Notes: generated by a model from the sequence alone, not told the origin. DNA of 46,541 nucleotides from an uncultured Eubacteriales bacterium (GCA_959604355.1 CAUHAO010000012.1:1-46541), one strand, 5' to 3'; shown: positions 7,983 to 16,452, counted from the stretch's first letter. Translations and numbers: made by a program.

Positions 7983-8597
7983 TCATTTCTTCAATATAAA
8001 AGCCGCGGCTCTTAAAAGCAGAGCCTCTGCCCGAAATACTCTCAAATACGCTACGACGGATATGTCCGCAAAAGTTTTTGTGCTTGTGAAATCGGCGTTT
8101 ACACGCACCTTCCCGTCTTTTATCCGCCCGTCTGAATCCAGCGCTCCCAACACGGGAAATACTGCCGCATTGATCCTGCCGTAAGTAACCGCAACAGACG
8201 CCGCGTCCTCACCTCCGACGACGACATCCGCGTAAAGCCGCTCAAAATATATCTTTTTAATAATATTATCTTTAAGCAGACTAAGCAGCTCCGGGCCATC
8301 GGATATCCCTATTTTACCCGCTTTTTTCCGTGTTTTTCCGTTCCCGGATTTATTCTTGTTTTTTTTGCTTTTTTTATTCTTTCCGTCTTTTTTCTTCTTT
8401 CCCTTTTTGGGTATGATTGTTATCCATTTCGGGCCGATCCCCAATTTCAAAGACGTACTATTCTCTTTTTCGGTATTGAAATCAAACGCGACGCGTACCT
8501 TCAAAAACGATACAATTAGAAGGAGAAGCGCAGCAAGCGCAATAACGGAACCGACAGCGATTCCCAGTATGCGCAGAACAGTAAGAAAAACATCCAT
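7983..8597 (-). CDS. ytfI: DUF2953 membrane protein (YtfI-like)
   Basis: About 204 residues. One N-terminal transmembrane helix (GIAVGSVIALAALLLLIVSF) is followed by a beta-rich soluble region, as in YtfI, which neighbours ytfJ in Bacillus. A striking insert of about 35 residues (approx. 60-95) is almost entirely Lys, Asn, Gly and Ser. It probably forms a flexible polycationic linker next to the membrane. The frame also allows a TTG start at 8603 overlapping the scpB stop. I prefer the ATG at 8597, which has GAGGG 6 nt upstream. Function unknown. Co-transcribed with scpB and ytfJ. Confidence 0.85.
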   Translation of the reverse strand: MDVFLTVLRILGIAVGSVIALAALLLLIVSFLKVRVAFDFNTEKENSTSLKLGIGPKWITIIPKKGKKKKDGKNKKSKKNKNKSGNGKTRKKAGKIGISDGPELLSLLKDNIIKKIYFERLYADVVVGGEDAASVAVTYGRINAAVFPVLGALDSDGRIKDGKVRVNADFTSTKTFADISVVAYLRVFRAEALLLRAAAFILKK

Positions 8598-8599
8598 TA

Positions 8600-9244
8600 T
8601 CAACCCTCTTCGGGCACATTATCCGAAACAATATCATCTTGTCCGCCATCCGAAGAAATCTTTGCTTCGGGTCTCTCTTCACCGTTTTGCGCAACGTCTT
8701 CAAGCGAAGGCTCCGGATCAAGAAACGACTCTATCGGCGGCAGGTCATCAAGAGAACCGAGCGAAAACACCGTCAGGAATTTATCGGTCGTCGCATAAGA
8801 CATAGGCCTTCCCGGTAAATCGAGACGTCCTGCCTGCTCAAGCAACCCCTTTTCAACAAGATTATCGACTATTTCTGCAGAATTTACACCGCGTATCTGA
8901 GAAATATATGTTTTTGTCGCAGGTTGATTATATGCAACCGCCGCAAGTACCTCCATAGCCGCGTTGGAAAGAAACTGCATACGCCGCTGGCTCATGAAAT
9001 TCGCGACTGTCTCCCCGTATTCGGGACGGGTACAAAGCCGATATGTGGCGTTGGCGGTCGCGGAAAGCATGACTCCGCTGTCGGAAGAGTCAAGCTCCGT
9101 GCCTATCTTCTGCAGAATTTCTTTGATATCTTCGGCGTTTTTTTCAAAAAAAGCTGCAAGCTTCTCCAATTCTACCGGTTGTCCCACAGCGAAAAGTATC
9201 GCTTTGAGTGCGGCCTCCAGAGACAAACTTTCATTAAGGATCAT
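8600..9244 (-). CDS. scpB: Segregation and condensation protein B
   Basis: The winged-helix subunit of the Smc-ScpA-ScpB condensin, which organises and segregates the chromosome. The 214-residue protein shows the family core: LEAALKAILFAVGQPVELEKL at the N-terminus, the conserved segment LSNAAMEVLAAVAYNQPATKT in the middle and IRGVNSAEIVDNLVEKGLL after it. An acidic tail of about 45 residues (EPSLEDV, then Glu/Asp-rich) extends past the conserved region. The start ATG overlaps the scpA stop (ATGA), indicating translational coupling, and ScpA and ScpB form one complex. Confidence 0.95.
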   Translation of the reverse strand: MILNESLSLEAALKAILFAVGQPVELEKLAAFFEKNAEDIKEILQKIGTELDSSDSGVMLSATANATYRLCTRPEYGETVANFMSQRRMQFLSNAAMEVLAAVAYNQPATKTYISQIRGVNSAEIVDNLVEKGLLEQAGRLDLPGRPMSYATTDKFLTVFSLGSLDDLPPIESFLDPEPSLEDVAQNGEERPEAKISSDGGQDDIVSDNVPEEG

Positions 9245-9993
9245 ACCGTTTTTCTTTCCTTATCATAACCGTGTACGGCATTTTTTGTCAGCAGCAATTC
9301 CACGTCGTCGCCGTTCTCTTTGACGTCCACGCGGCCGCCGCGTATAAGTTCCAGAACTGCCAGGAACGTCGCGACAAGTTCGGACCTGTCTGAGCCTTTG
9401 CGGAAGATCTCACTGAATGACGTTTTCGCACGTTTCACAAGTAATCGCAGAATCGAAATGACTTTACTTCCGACGGAAATAAACTTCGTTCCGATTATCC
9501 CGTTGAAGTTTTTCGGAGACAGAGGCTTCTGTCCGTTCATACGCCGTATTATCTCGTTGTACGAGCGCACCAGATTATCCGAAGTATAGGAAGACATTTC
9601 GGGGTTTGCTTTCGGAAGAGAATCATCGGCCGTGTCGCGGAAAAATACTTTCCCGTATAGGCTCTGCTCCGAAAGCTCCGCCGCCGCCTTTTTACAGCGC
9701 GCGTATTCCTGAAGCCGCTGTTCGAGCGCAAGAACCGGATCTTCCTCCTCACTGTCGTCCTTTGGCAGCAGCGAACGCGATTTTATATATACGAGCGTTG
9801 CCGCCATTTCCAGAAATTCCGCCGTCAGAGAAATATTCTGCTCAGCCGCTTTGTCCATATAATCCATATATTGGTCAAGAAGCAGGGAGATCTTTATATT
9901 GCAGATATCGATCTTGTGTTTCTCGATAAGCGACAGCAGCAGGTCGAGCGGCCCCTCAAACTGTTCAAGTTTGAATGAAATAGTTTCGTTCAT
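9241..9993 (-). CDS. scpA: Segregation and condensation protein A (kleisin)
   Basis: The kleisin subunit that bridges the Smc heads and binds ScpB. The diagnostic N-terminus FKLEQFEGPLDLLLSLIEKHKID is present, followed by ISLLLDQYMDYM and the YIKSRSLLPK region. The C-terminal winged helix carries FLAVLELIRGGRVDVKE. The open frame reaches a TTG at 10011. I take the ATG at 9993, one base after the stop of the upstream protease gene. GGATGG about 9 nt upstream is the only Shine-Dalgarno-like sequence, so translation is probably coupled. Length 250 residues, normal for the family. Confidence 0.95.
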   Translation of the reverse strand: MNETISFKLEQFEGPLDLLLSLIEKHKIDICNIKISLLLDQYMDYMDKAAEQNISLTAEFLEMAATLVYIKSRSLLPKDDSEEEDPVLALEQRLQEYARCKKAAAELSEQSLYGKVFFRDTADDSLPKANPEMSSYTSDNLVRSYNEIIRRMNGQKPLSPKNFNGIIGTKFISVGSKVISILRLLVKRAKTSFSEIFRKGSDRSELVATFLAVLELIRGGRVDVKENGDDVELLLTKNAVHGYDKERKTV

Positions 9994-9994
9994 A

Positions 9995-10705
9995 TCAAAA
10001 GAGCCATCCAAAAAGATTCACAACGTTTTCAATGCTGAAAAAATAAAAACTTCTTATCAAACCAATGGGAACGGAGAGAATAATGCTGAGGAGCGAGACA
10101 TCCGTAACTCTTTCAAGAATTATCAATCCGAGCAAAACATAATAAGAATATCTTGCAAAAGACGCATATTTCGCAGCTGCCCTCGGCGGCAGAAGAGCCT
10201 CGACAACGCGCGAACCGTCAAGCGGAGGAATGGGCAGAAGGTTGAATACGCATAAAGAAAGATTGACCTGCATTATATAAATAAAAAGCAGTTCGAACAA
10301 CTGCGCGAAATCGTTTCCGGATGAAAATATAACAACAGCGGCATACGCTGCCGCCGCAACAAATCCGAGAACGAAGTTTGCAAAAGCGCCCGCAAGCGAC
10401 GTGATTATCACTCCGGAACGCATATTGCGGAATCTGCGCGGGTCTATCTGCACGGGTTTTGCCCACCCGAGCCCGGTAAAAAACATCAGCAGTGCTCCGA
10501 CAGGGTCTATATGATCGAGCGGATTGAGAGAGAGCCTTCCCTGCGATTTGGCGGTATCGTCACCGCAAAGATACGCAGCGTACGCATGCGCGGCCTCATG
10601 TATGCAAAGACCGGAAAGGATTGCAATGAGCATCATAATGACGGCAGTGATTATATCACCCGCGGATGCCCCTCTCTGTATAAGTTCAATTATCGTAACG
10701 AACAC
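9995..10705 (-). CDS. Site-2-protease-family (M50) membrane metalloprotease 1
   Basis: An integral membrane zinc protease of 236 residues. The HExxH motif is HEAAH in the first conserved helix, and the third metal ligand lies in the NLLPIPPLDGSRV motif. An N-P-L-D-H-I-D-P-V-G segment between them is typical of the short 'YwhC-like' M50 group. The start is GTG at 10705, with a GGGGG Shine-Dalgarno about 6 nt upstream. It lies 13 nt after a second M50 gene and directly before scpA. Its substrate is unknown. Members of this short group are often found next to scpAB, but their role there is not established. Confidence 0.92.
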   Translation of the reverse strand: MFVTIIELIQRGASAGDIITAVIMMLIAILSGLCIHEAAHAYAAYLCGDDTAKSQGRLSLNPLDHIDPVGALLMFFTGLGWAKPVQIDPRRFRNMRSGVIITSLAGAFANFVLGFVAAAAYAAVVIFSSGNDFAQLFELLFIYIMQVNLSLCVFNLLPIPPLDGSRVVEALLPPRAAAKYASFARYSYYVLLGLIILERVTDVSLLSIILSVPIGLIRSFYFFSIENVVNLFGWLF

Positions 10706-10718
10706 TTTTTACCCCCGT

Positions 10719-11375
10719 TCATGCACCGAAAACCATGCCGAAAAGGCGCTCTGAGACTCCGAGCAGAAGATCTCTGTACTGCACGGCAAATCCCGTTCTG
10801 CAAAGGATGAGAATCAGCGCCGCGCAGATGAATACCGTGTATTCAGGGCCTATACTCTGCCACTTTTCACGCGGTTTTCCCGGAATCAGTGCCGCAAACG
10901 CCTCGCCGCCGTCGAGATTCGGTATCGGCAATATGTTGAACATCAGCGTAGCCGCGTTTGCCTCGGCAAACAGCTCAAAAACAAGCGATATGTATCCGAA
11001 CACGGCTGCATCATACGAAAGGCAAAGTGCCGAAAAAGCACGCCCGAGCGCGGCACCGAGAAGCATCGCGACAAAGTTTGCCGCGACTCCGGAAAGCGCC
11101 GATGCGACATTCTTTCCTCGGCTCATATTCGTGCGGTGAGCCTTGAGCGGGCAGAAGGTGAAAACCGTCATGACCGCGGCATATATCAGATATACCGGGG
11201 GAAACCTCTTTTTCTCCTCGGAAACCCCATACGAAAACCTGCGCAGCACCGCAAAGTGGCACGCTTCATGTATGAGCACGGAGGCGAGCATACATAAAAA
11301 CCCTACGGCAAACATAAATATTGTCTGGCCGGAGGAATAACCGCCGTTTCCGCCGATAAGATAAGAAAATATCAT
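10719..11375 (-). CDS. Site-2-protease-family (M50) membrane metalloprotease 2
   Basis: A 218-residue polytopic protein. The metal-binding motif is HEACH, and the second motif is FNILPIPNLDGGEAF, so the zinc ligands look intact. It is divergent from the M50 protein encoded just downstream: its N-terminus is longer and glycine/serine-rich, and an arginine/lysine-rich loop (RRFSYGVSEEKKRF) follows the HExxH helix. This layout resembles the SpoIVFB/YwmF-like membrane proteases more than the YwhC-like type, but I cannot assign it to SpoIVFB. It is the first gene of the operon. The Shine-Dalgarno is weak. Confidence 0.88.
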   Translation of the reverse strand: MIFSYLIGGNGGYSSGQTIFMFAVGFLCMLASVLIHEACHFAVLRRFSYGVSEEKKRFPPVYLIYAAVMTVFTFCPLKAHRTNMSRGKNVASALSGVAANFVAMLLGAALGRAFSALCLSYDAAVFGYISLVFELFAEANAATLMFNILPIPNLDGGEAFAALIPGKPREKWQSIGPEYTVFICAALILILCRTGFAVQYRDLLLGVSERLFGMVFGA

Positions 11376-11415
11376 TTTTAATGTTCAACTCTGACTACAA
11401 TATAAATATATCCTA

Positions 11416-11444
11416 ATTATACAACATTTATCGGTTTTTGTAAA
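11416..11444 (-). promoter_or_regulatory. Sigma-A promoter of the M50-M50-scpA-scpB-ytfI-ytfJ operon
   Basis: On the minus strand TTTACA, a 17-nt spacer and TATAAT lie about 40 nt before the first M50 gene. All six genes below it overlap or are separated by less than 15 nt, so this is probably the operon promoter. Confidence 0.88.
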
Positions 11445-11544
11445 GATATTTTACTCCCTGACACAAAAAAATTGAAATCTCATGCTATACTTACATTATC
11501 AATATCACAATCGATATCACAGAAAAACAAAAAGGAGACGGAGC

Positions 11545-12375
11545 ATGACGCTTTTATATATCGCCTTTGCGGTCATTGCCGTGGGTATCATTTTCGTTAC
11601 GGTCATGTCAAACTCCGTCAAGCGTACGGATTTCACGGTATCAAGTCCACGCCTGCCGCAGACCTTCGACGGATATAAAATTCTCTTTGTCTCCGATCTG
11701 CACGACAGATATTTCAAAGAATTGCCCGGAATCGTAGAGCGTATATCTCCGGACGCCGTTATGTTCGGCGGTGACATACACGAATGCAGGAATCGGGACG
11801 GGGACTTTTTTGCAATGCTCGAAGCACTCGCCTCAAAATACGACGTATTCATGGCGGAAGGGAACCACGATCTGTCTCCGTCTTCCGCCGAAGATTACAG
11901 GGAATATATTGCAAGGATCCGCAAAACGGGAACCGTTCTTCTGCAGGGTGAACCGTTTATTCTCCGCCGGGGCGGAGACAGCATAGCAGTTTCGGGTGTT
12001 GAATGGTACAGCTACGGAGTCAAATACCCCACATACACGGAAGGAAAGTTCAACCTTTTCCTTTTGCACGATCCCAACGCCTTCGACACGCTCCCGCAAA
12101 GACCCGATCTCCAGCTCTCCGGACATGTTCACGGCGGATTTATAAAACTGCCGTTTGTCGGCGGGCTTTTCCGTCCTGGCATCGCCCAAAGTCTCCTTGC
12201 AGGGCGTCTGAAAGACGTTTTTCTGCCGAAATACAGCGAAGGGCTCTATTCTTCGGCTGACGGCTCGGCAAAAATGCTTGTTTCCGTCGGCATGGGGTTT
12301 TCCGGTGTTCCGTTCCGCCTTATCCGTCCCGAGATCATGATCGTGACGCTGAAAAAAACTTCAAATTTACCTTAA
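11545..12375 (+). CDS. Membrane-anchored calcineurin-like metallophosphoesterase (YkuE/YaeI type)
   Basis: A 276-residue protein with one N-terminal transmembrane helix followed by a metallophosphoesterase domain. Motifs are in order: SDLHD, GGDIHE, EGNHD, LLHDP and SGHVHGG, which supply the two-metal site. YkuE-type proteins of this shape are secreted or membrane-bound phosphohydrolases with poorly defined substrates. The open frame extends upstream to an ATG at 11482. I place the start at 11545, because GGAG lies 7 nt before it and the upstream part is rich in His/Arg/Tyr with no matching ribosome site. It is divergent from the M50 operon. Confidence 0.92.
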   Translation: MTLLYIAFAVIAVGIIFVTVMSNSVKRTDFTVSSPRLPQTFDGYKILFVSDLHDRYFKELPGIVERISPDAVMFGGDIHECRNRDGDFFAMLEALASKYDVFMAEGNHDLSPSSAEDYREYIARIRKTGTVLLQGEPFILRRGGDSIAVSGVEWYSYGVKYPTYTEGKFNLFLLHDPNAFDTLPQRPDLQLSGHVHGGFIKLPFVGGLFRPGIAQSLLAGRLKDVFLPKYSEGLYSSADGSAKMLVSVGMGFSGVPFRLIRPEIMIVTLKKTSNLP

Positions 12376-12412
12376 AGTTCCGAAATATTTAACAAAAACA
12401 GTGTTTTCTGTG

Positions 12413-12441
12413 TTGATTTTTTCGAAAAAATATGATATAAT
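12413..12441 (+). promoter_or_regulatory. Sigma-A promoter of secG
   Basis: TTGATT, a 17-nt spacer and TATAAT lie about 45 nt before the secG start. Confidence 0.85.
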
Positions 12442-12488
12442 TACAGAACACCAATAGAAATAGACTCGTATTTATGGAGGCATTTAAC

Positions 12489-12734
12489 GTGACTACCGCT
12501 ACTCTTATATTAACAATACTTCTTCTTGCATGCTCCGTCGGACTCATTATCATCATCACCCTTCAGGGCGACAGATCCGCAAGCGCGTCCGCTGTTACCG
12601 GAGATATCGGAAATTTCTACAATAAAAACAAGACCGCAACAAGAGAACTTAAGCTCAAGAGAGCTACCGTTATTCTTTCCATTCTTTTCATGGTTGCGAT
12701 TCTCATCGTCAACATCCTTGAAAGCGTCGCCTGA
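12489..12734 (+). CDS. secG: Protein-export membrane protein SecG
   Basis: A small subunit of the SecYEG translocon. The product is about 81 residues with two transmembrane helices joined by the conserved loop (TLQGDRSASASAVTGDIGNF; compare the LLQ-GLSGA-F pattern). I start at the GTG at 12489, because the Shine-Dalgarno GGAGG at 12476-12480 lies 8 nt before it and overlaps the upstream in-frame ATG at 12474, which therefore cannot be the start. The gene stands alone between its own promoter and terminator. The rnr-smpB partners that often follow secG in Firmicutes are absent. Confidence 0.9.
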   Translation: MTTATLILTILLLACSVGLIIIITLQGDRSASASAVTGDIGNFYNKNKTATRELKLKRATVILSILFMVAILIVNILESVA

Positions 12735-12756
12735 GGATATTTATCGAAGTAAGACA

Positions 12757-12793
12757 AGAGACCCTGCTGAAAAATCCGGCAGGGTCTCTTTTT
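12757..12793 (+). terminator. Intrinsic terminator of secG
   Basis: An 11-bp perfect stem (AGAGACCCTGC/GCAGGGTCTCT) followed by TTTTTAT. Confidence 0.93.
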
Positions 12794-12844
12794 ATATCAG
12801 TACTATGAATTTGTCGGTTTGTTTGATCTCTCGGCATACCGCAT

Positions 12845-13333
12845 TCAATTACCGCGGATAAGACGCGATACTGTCTCAAGCAGCGCGTCCCGTGACGCGG
12901 ATGCTCCGCCGCTCAGGGAACGGTTTGCTCCTCCGAGATTCCACTCCGCAACAAGTCCGCCGTTGCCCAAGTCGCTGATAAAGACCTTCGTGTTTTCAAG
13001 CTCGACATTTTCCATGCCGACCTGAGTATAATACATCCCGTGCAGTTCAACTCCCGAAAATCTTTCCGAGCCTCTGTAACACCATCTTATCCCGTCAAGG
13101 TTAAAGTCGATCTGCCCGGTAGTCTCCGATATGACCCAGTACGCCGCATTTTCCGCTCCGTCCGGTGCGTCCATTGTAAAACCGAGTGAACTTTCGATTT
13201 CCGCCGCTCCGCCGACTCCTACCATGGGATTTTTCATCCTCATACCGTTTTCGCCTCCGTAATTATAAACCGCACAGCCCATGATTATCAGACATATTAT
13301 AACTGCGACCGTAAAAGAGATAACTTTTCTCAT
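12845..13333 (-). CDS. Predicted small lipoprotein of unknown function
   Basis: A 162-residue protein with a lipoprotein signal peptide: MRKVISF, a hydrophobic core, then the lipobox IIMGC. The mature part contains a segment of the type NPMVGVGGAAEIESSLGF followed by APDGAENAAYWVI and IDFNLDGIRWCYRG. This resembles clostridial lipoproteins in which a predicted beta domain follows an 'A-x-LGF' motif, but I cannot attach a named function. The frame stays open upstream to 13522. The start at 13333 is fixed by GGAGG 6 nt upstream and a consensus promoter just before it. Confidence 0.85.
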   Translation of the reverse strand: MRKVISFTVAVIICLIIMGCAVYNYGGENGMRMKNPMVGVGGAAEIESSLGFTMDAPDGAENAAYWVISETTGQIDFNLDGIRWCYRGSERFSGVELHGMYYTQVGMENVELENTKVFISDLGNGGLVAEWNLGGANRSLSGGASASRDALLETVSRLIRGN

Positions 13334-13355
13334 ATTATACCTCCTTAACGAATTT

Positions 13356-13384
13356 ATATTAGCATAAATCGCTGATATTGTCAA
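13356..13384 (-). promoter_or_regulatory. Sigma-A promoter of the small lipoprotein gene
   Basis: On the minus strand TTGACA, a 17-nt spacer and TAATAT lie about 20 nt before the start codon. The promoter lies back to back with the rhaB promoter. Confidence 0.88.
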
Positions 13385-13419
13385 CCCGTGAACGGATTTT
13401 TCAAAATCCGAGGTAAATC

Positions 13420-13448
13420 TTGACAAAGAGCCGCGGGAGTGATATAAT
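13420..13448 (+). promoter_or_regulatory. Consensus sigma-A promoter of rhaB-pepV
   Basis: Full-consensus TTGACA and TATAAT with a 17-nt spacer, about 40 nt before the rhaB start. A perfect core promoter on a sugar kinase gene suggests either constitutive expression or repression by a factor not visible here. Confidence 0.9.
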
Positions 13449-13488
13449 TGAGGTACGGTACACATAAATAAACAAGGAGACTTATCCG

Positions 13489-14952
13489 ATGAAAGTTCTT
13501 GCTTTTGACTTCGGCGCGTCAAGCGGGCGCGCGATACTCGGAATATATGAAAACGGCAAACTCCGTATGGAGGAGATACACCGTTTTTCCAATGACCCGG
13601 TAATGCTCCACGGCACTTTCTACTGGGATATACTGCGTCTGTTTTTCGAGATAAAACAGGGCATCACAAAATGCGTCGCCGCGGGTCACGCGGATATAGA
13701 AAGCATATCCATCGATACATGGGGCGTCGACTTCGGTCTGCTCGATGAAAACGGCAGACTCCTCGAAAACCCCGTCAATTACCGTGACTCTCGCACCGAC
13801 GGAATGGTAGAGAAAGTATTTGAAAAAATTTCGCCCGAAGAGCTGTATGCGCACACCGGAATCCAGACGATGAAAATAAACACGCTTTTCCAGCTCTATT
13901 CTCTGAAATTGCAGCGCCCTGAGCTGCTCGCAAGAGCCAAAACCCTTCTCTTTACACCGGATCTGCTCGCATATTTTCTCACGGGTAAAGTCGGCGCGGA
14001 ATACACGATTGCGTCCACATCCCAGATGCTCGACGCGAAAAAGCGCGACTGGGACAGCGAATTGCTTGAAAAACTCGGAATTGACGCGTCCATACTCCCG
14101 AAGGTCGAGATGCCCGGCACCGTACGCGGCAAACTCCTTCCCGAAATTGCCGACGAGCTCGGCATACGTCAGGTCGATATCATCGTCTGCGGCTCCCACG
14201 ATACCGCAAGCGCGGTCGTCGCCGCCCCGATAAAAGAAAATGAAAAATGTTGCTTTATCTCCTGCGGCACATGGTCTCTGCTCGGAGCTGAAATCAAACA
14301 GCCGCTGCTCAACGAAACGAGCTGTGCGGAAGCATTCACCAACGAAGGCGGTTTCGGCTCGACGATAACCTTCCTCAAAAACATTTCGGGCCTCTGGCTC
14401 ATGCAGGAGACCCGCCGTCAATGGATACGCGAGGGCGAAAATATTTCTTTCAAAGACATTGACAAAATGCTCGAAACCGAGAAATCCGCAAATGTATATA
14501 TAAACCCCGTTGAAGACGAATTTTCTGCACCCGGCGATATGCCCGAACGTATCAACGCGTACCTGCGCCGCACGGGTCAGAACACTCCCGCCACAAAGGG
14601 TCAGACCGCGCTCTGTATCCTCGAAAGCCTTGCCCTGACATACCGCGCGTATATCGAGTCTCTCGAAAAGATACTCTGCTACAAACTCGACACCGTCCAC
14701 ATCATCGGCGGCGGCGTAAAGGACGAAAATCTCTGCCGCTTTACCGCGAACGCGACGGGAAAAACCGTCACGGCAGGCCCCGCGGAAGCGACGGCTATCG
14801 GCAATATCGCCGTACAGCTCATTTCCAAAGGCGTCATGAAAGACGTCCAGACGGCGCGAACACTGCTCGGCGAAACAAAGACATACATACCCGAAAACAC
14901 CGCAGAATGGGATAAAAAATACGAAAAATTTCTTAAGATAACAAGAGGCTGA
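13489..14952 (+). CDS. rhaB: Rhamnulokinase (FGGY-family carbohydrate kinase)
   Basis: Phosphorylates L-rhamnulose to L-rhamnulose 1-phosphate in rhamnose catabolism. The 487-residue length is typical of RhaB. Motifs: DFGASSGRAILG (phosphate loop), IDTWGVDFGLLD with the catalytic aspartate region, NYRDSRTDGM, GSHDTASAVVAAP and SCGTWSLLGAE, which is very characteristic of RhaB, plus GGGVKDENLC near the C-terminus. AAGGAG lies about 10 nt before the ATG. No rhamnose isomerase, aldolase, transporter or regulator adjoins it. The next gene encodes a dipeptidase, so the pathway partners must be elsewhere. Confidence 0.95.
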   Translation: MKVLAFDFGASSGRAILGIYENGKLRMEEIHRFSNDPVMLHGTFYWDILRLFFEIKQGITKCVAAGHADIESISIDTWGVDFGLLDENGRLLENPVNYRDSRTDGMVEKVFEKISPEELYAHTGIQTMKINTLFQLYSLKLQRPELLARAKTLLFTPDLLAYFLTGKVGAEYTIASTSQMLDAKKRDWDSELLEKLGIDASILPKVEMPGTVRGKLLPEIADELGIRQVDIIVCGSHDTASAVVAAPIKENEKCCFISCGTWSLLGAEIKQPLLNETSCAEAFTNEGGFGSTITFLKNISGLWLMQETRRQWIREGENISFKDIDKMLETEKSANVYINPVEDEFSAPGDMPERINAYLRRTGQNTPATKGQTALCILESLALTYRAYIESLEKILCYKLDTVHIIGGGVKDENLCRFTANATGKTVTAGPAEATAIGNIAVQLISKGVMKDVQTARTLLGETKTYIPENTAEWDKKYEKFLKITRG

Positions 14953-14956
14953 TATA

Positions 14957-16360
14957 ATGCTCAAAGATTGTATAACAGCGTACGAAAAAGAAATGTTTTC
15001 GGACCTTGCGCAGTTCATCGCGATCCCCAGCGTAAGCGAATTTTGTGACAGCGAGACCGCTCCTTACGGCGAAAACGTAAAAAAAGCCCTTGATCTTGCC
15101 GCCGAGAAAGCGCGCGCGTGGGGCTTTGAAGCAAAAAATCTCGGCAGATGCACCGAAATACGTTACGGAACGGGAAAGGGCGCAAAAATATATATTGTAG
15201 GGCACCTCGACGTCGTCCCCGAAGGCGACGGATGGGAAACTCCCCCATATGAAATGACCGAAAAAGACGGCTGCATTTACGGCAGAGGCGTTCTTGACGA
15301 CAAAGGCCCGTCCGTAGCCGTGCTCTATGCGCTCAAAGCGCTCAAAGACGAAGGGATCGTCACGAACGCGGACCTGCGCGTCATCCTCGGCGGCGAAGAA
15401 GAAAAAGGCATGTCAGACTTGATATGGTATGTTTCGCAATACGGCGCACCCGATTTCGGTCTCACGCCCGACAGCAGTTTCCCGATAATCAACGCGGAGC
15501 TCGGCATCGTTCACGGCACTTTCAGGTTTGAAAACGTCGCCCGCTCGGGGAAGACAAAGCTGGTCTCCCTGCACGGAGGAAGAGCGTTCAACTGCGTGCC
15601 AGACAGATGCGAAGCGGAGCTCGAATGCGAAGACAAAGAGACATTTTTCGCTACTCTCGGCGCTCTTGACCGCGAGGTGAAGAATCTTCTCACCCCCGCA
15701 ATCGATACCTATGGATTCCGTATAAAGATAAAATGCGCGGGTGTAGCCGCTCACGGCTCCGTGCCTCATAAAGGCAGAAGCGCCGTCGTGGATATGACGA
15801 ACGCGCTCGCGAAAGTCCTTTCGGCGACAAATTCCGAAGACGCATATCTGAATTTTGTCAACAGCTACTACAACGAAACAAACGGCAAATCCCTCGGCAT
15901 ATACTGCCGCGACGATCTTTCGGGAGACATCTCCGTCAACGGAGGCATCGCCGATTACGACAACGCGAAAGCGTCAATAACCGTCGACAGCCGCATACCC
16001 GTTTCCGTGGACGCAAAAAGCATTTGCGATAAGCTTTGCGACACCGCAAAGAAAAACGGCGGTATATTCGACCCGCTCAAACTCGAACAGGGCTTCTGCG
16101 TGCCAGAACAGAGCGAATATATACAGGCTGTTGCAAAGAGTTATGAAAAGGTTTTCGGCGAAAAGGCGCGTTGCCTCTGTGAGCGCGGCGGAACATATGC
16201 CAAAGCGTTCGTAGGACGCGGCGTAGCGTTCGGACCGATAGACGAAAGCGACCCCTCACAAGGCGGAAACCTGCACACGACGGGCGAATATATCCGCAAA
16301 GACGCGCTTGTCAAGCTCGCATATCTGTACGCCGAAACAATTGCCGCAATATGCCGTTAA
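14957..16360 (+). CDS. pepV: M20-family dipeptidase, PepV/Sapep type
   Basis: A cytosolic di-zinc dipeptidase of 467 residues. The metal-binding motifs of M20 are present: GHLDVVPEG, GRGVLDDKGP (bridging Asp), GGEEEKGM (catalytic and metal Glu), then TPDSSFPIINAE, which is specific to the PepV group, and a C-terminal H near GGNLHTTGEY. The lid/dimer domain follows the first ~180 residues. It probably hydrolyses dipeptides with an unmodified N-terminus. The start lies 4 nt after the rhaB stop, with AGAGG inside the rhaB end, so the two genes form one transcript without an obvious pathway link. Confidence 0.94.
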   Translation: MLKDCITAYEKEMFSDLAQFIAIPSVSEFCDSETAPYGENVKKALDLAAEKARAWGFEAKNLGRCTEIRYGTGKGAKIYIVGHLDVVPEGDGWETPPYEMTEKDGCIYGRGVLDDKGPSVAVLYALKALKDEGIVTNADLRVILGGEEEKGMSDLIWYVSQYGAPDFGLTPDSSFPIINAELGIVHGTFRFENVARSGKTKLVSLHGGRAFNCVPDRCEAELECEDKETFFATLGALDREVKNLLTPAIDTYGFRIKIKCAGVAAHGSVPHKGRSAVVDMTNALAKVLSATNSEDAYLNFVNSYYNETNGKSLGIYCRDDLSGDISVNGGIADYDNAKASITVDSRIPVSVDAKSICDKLCDTAKKNGGIFDPLKLEQGFCVPEQSEYIQAVAKSYEKVFGEKARCLCERGGTYAKAFVGRGVAFGPIDESDPSQGGNLHTTGEYIRKDALVKLAYLYAETIAAICR

Positions 16361-16417
16361 AGCGCCGAAAGACGCACGGAATATGCAGTTTTTTCATAAA
16401 ATATTCAATTTTTCCTA

Positions 16418-16446
16418 TTGCAAAAAAAGAAACGTTATGATATAAT
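16418..16446 (+). promoter_or_regulatory. Sigma-A promoter of rplS
   Basis: TTGCAA, a 17-nt spacer and TATAAT lie about 95 nt before the rplS start, leaving a leader of roughly 85 nt. Confidence 0.85.
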
Positions 16447-16452
16447 AACGAT

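Noticed and set aside
12474..12488. ATG start of secG at 12474
   Set aside because: This ATG overlaps the GGAGG Shine-Dalgarno that serves the GTG at 12489.
13519..15018. A 499-codon open frame on the minus strand opposite rhaB
   Set aside because: Its product is Cys/Arg/Phe-rich with no recognisable domain, and the plus strand encodes a full rhamnulokinase with promoter and ribosome site. It is a codon-bias shadow.
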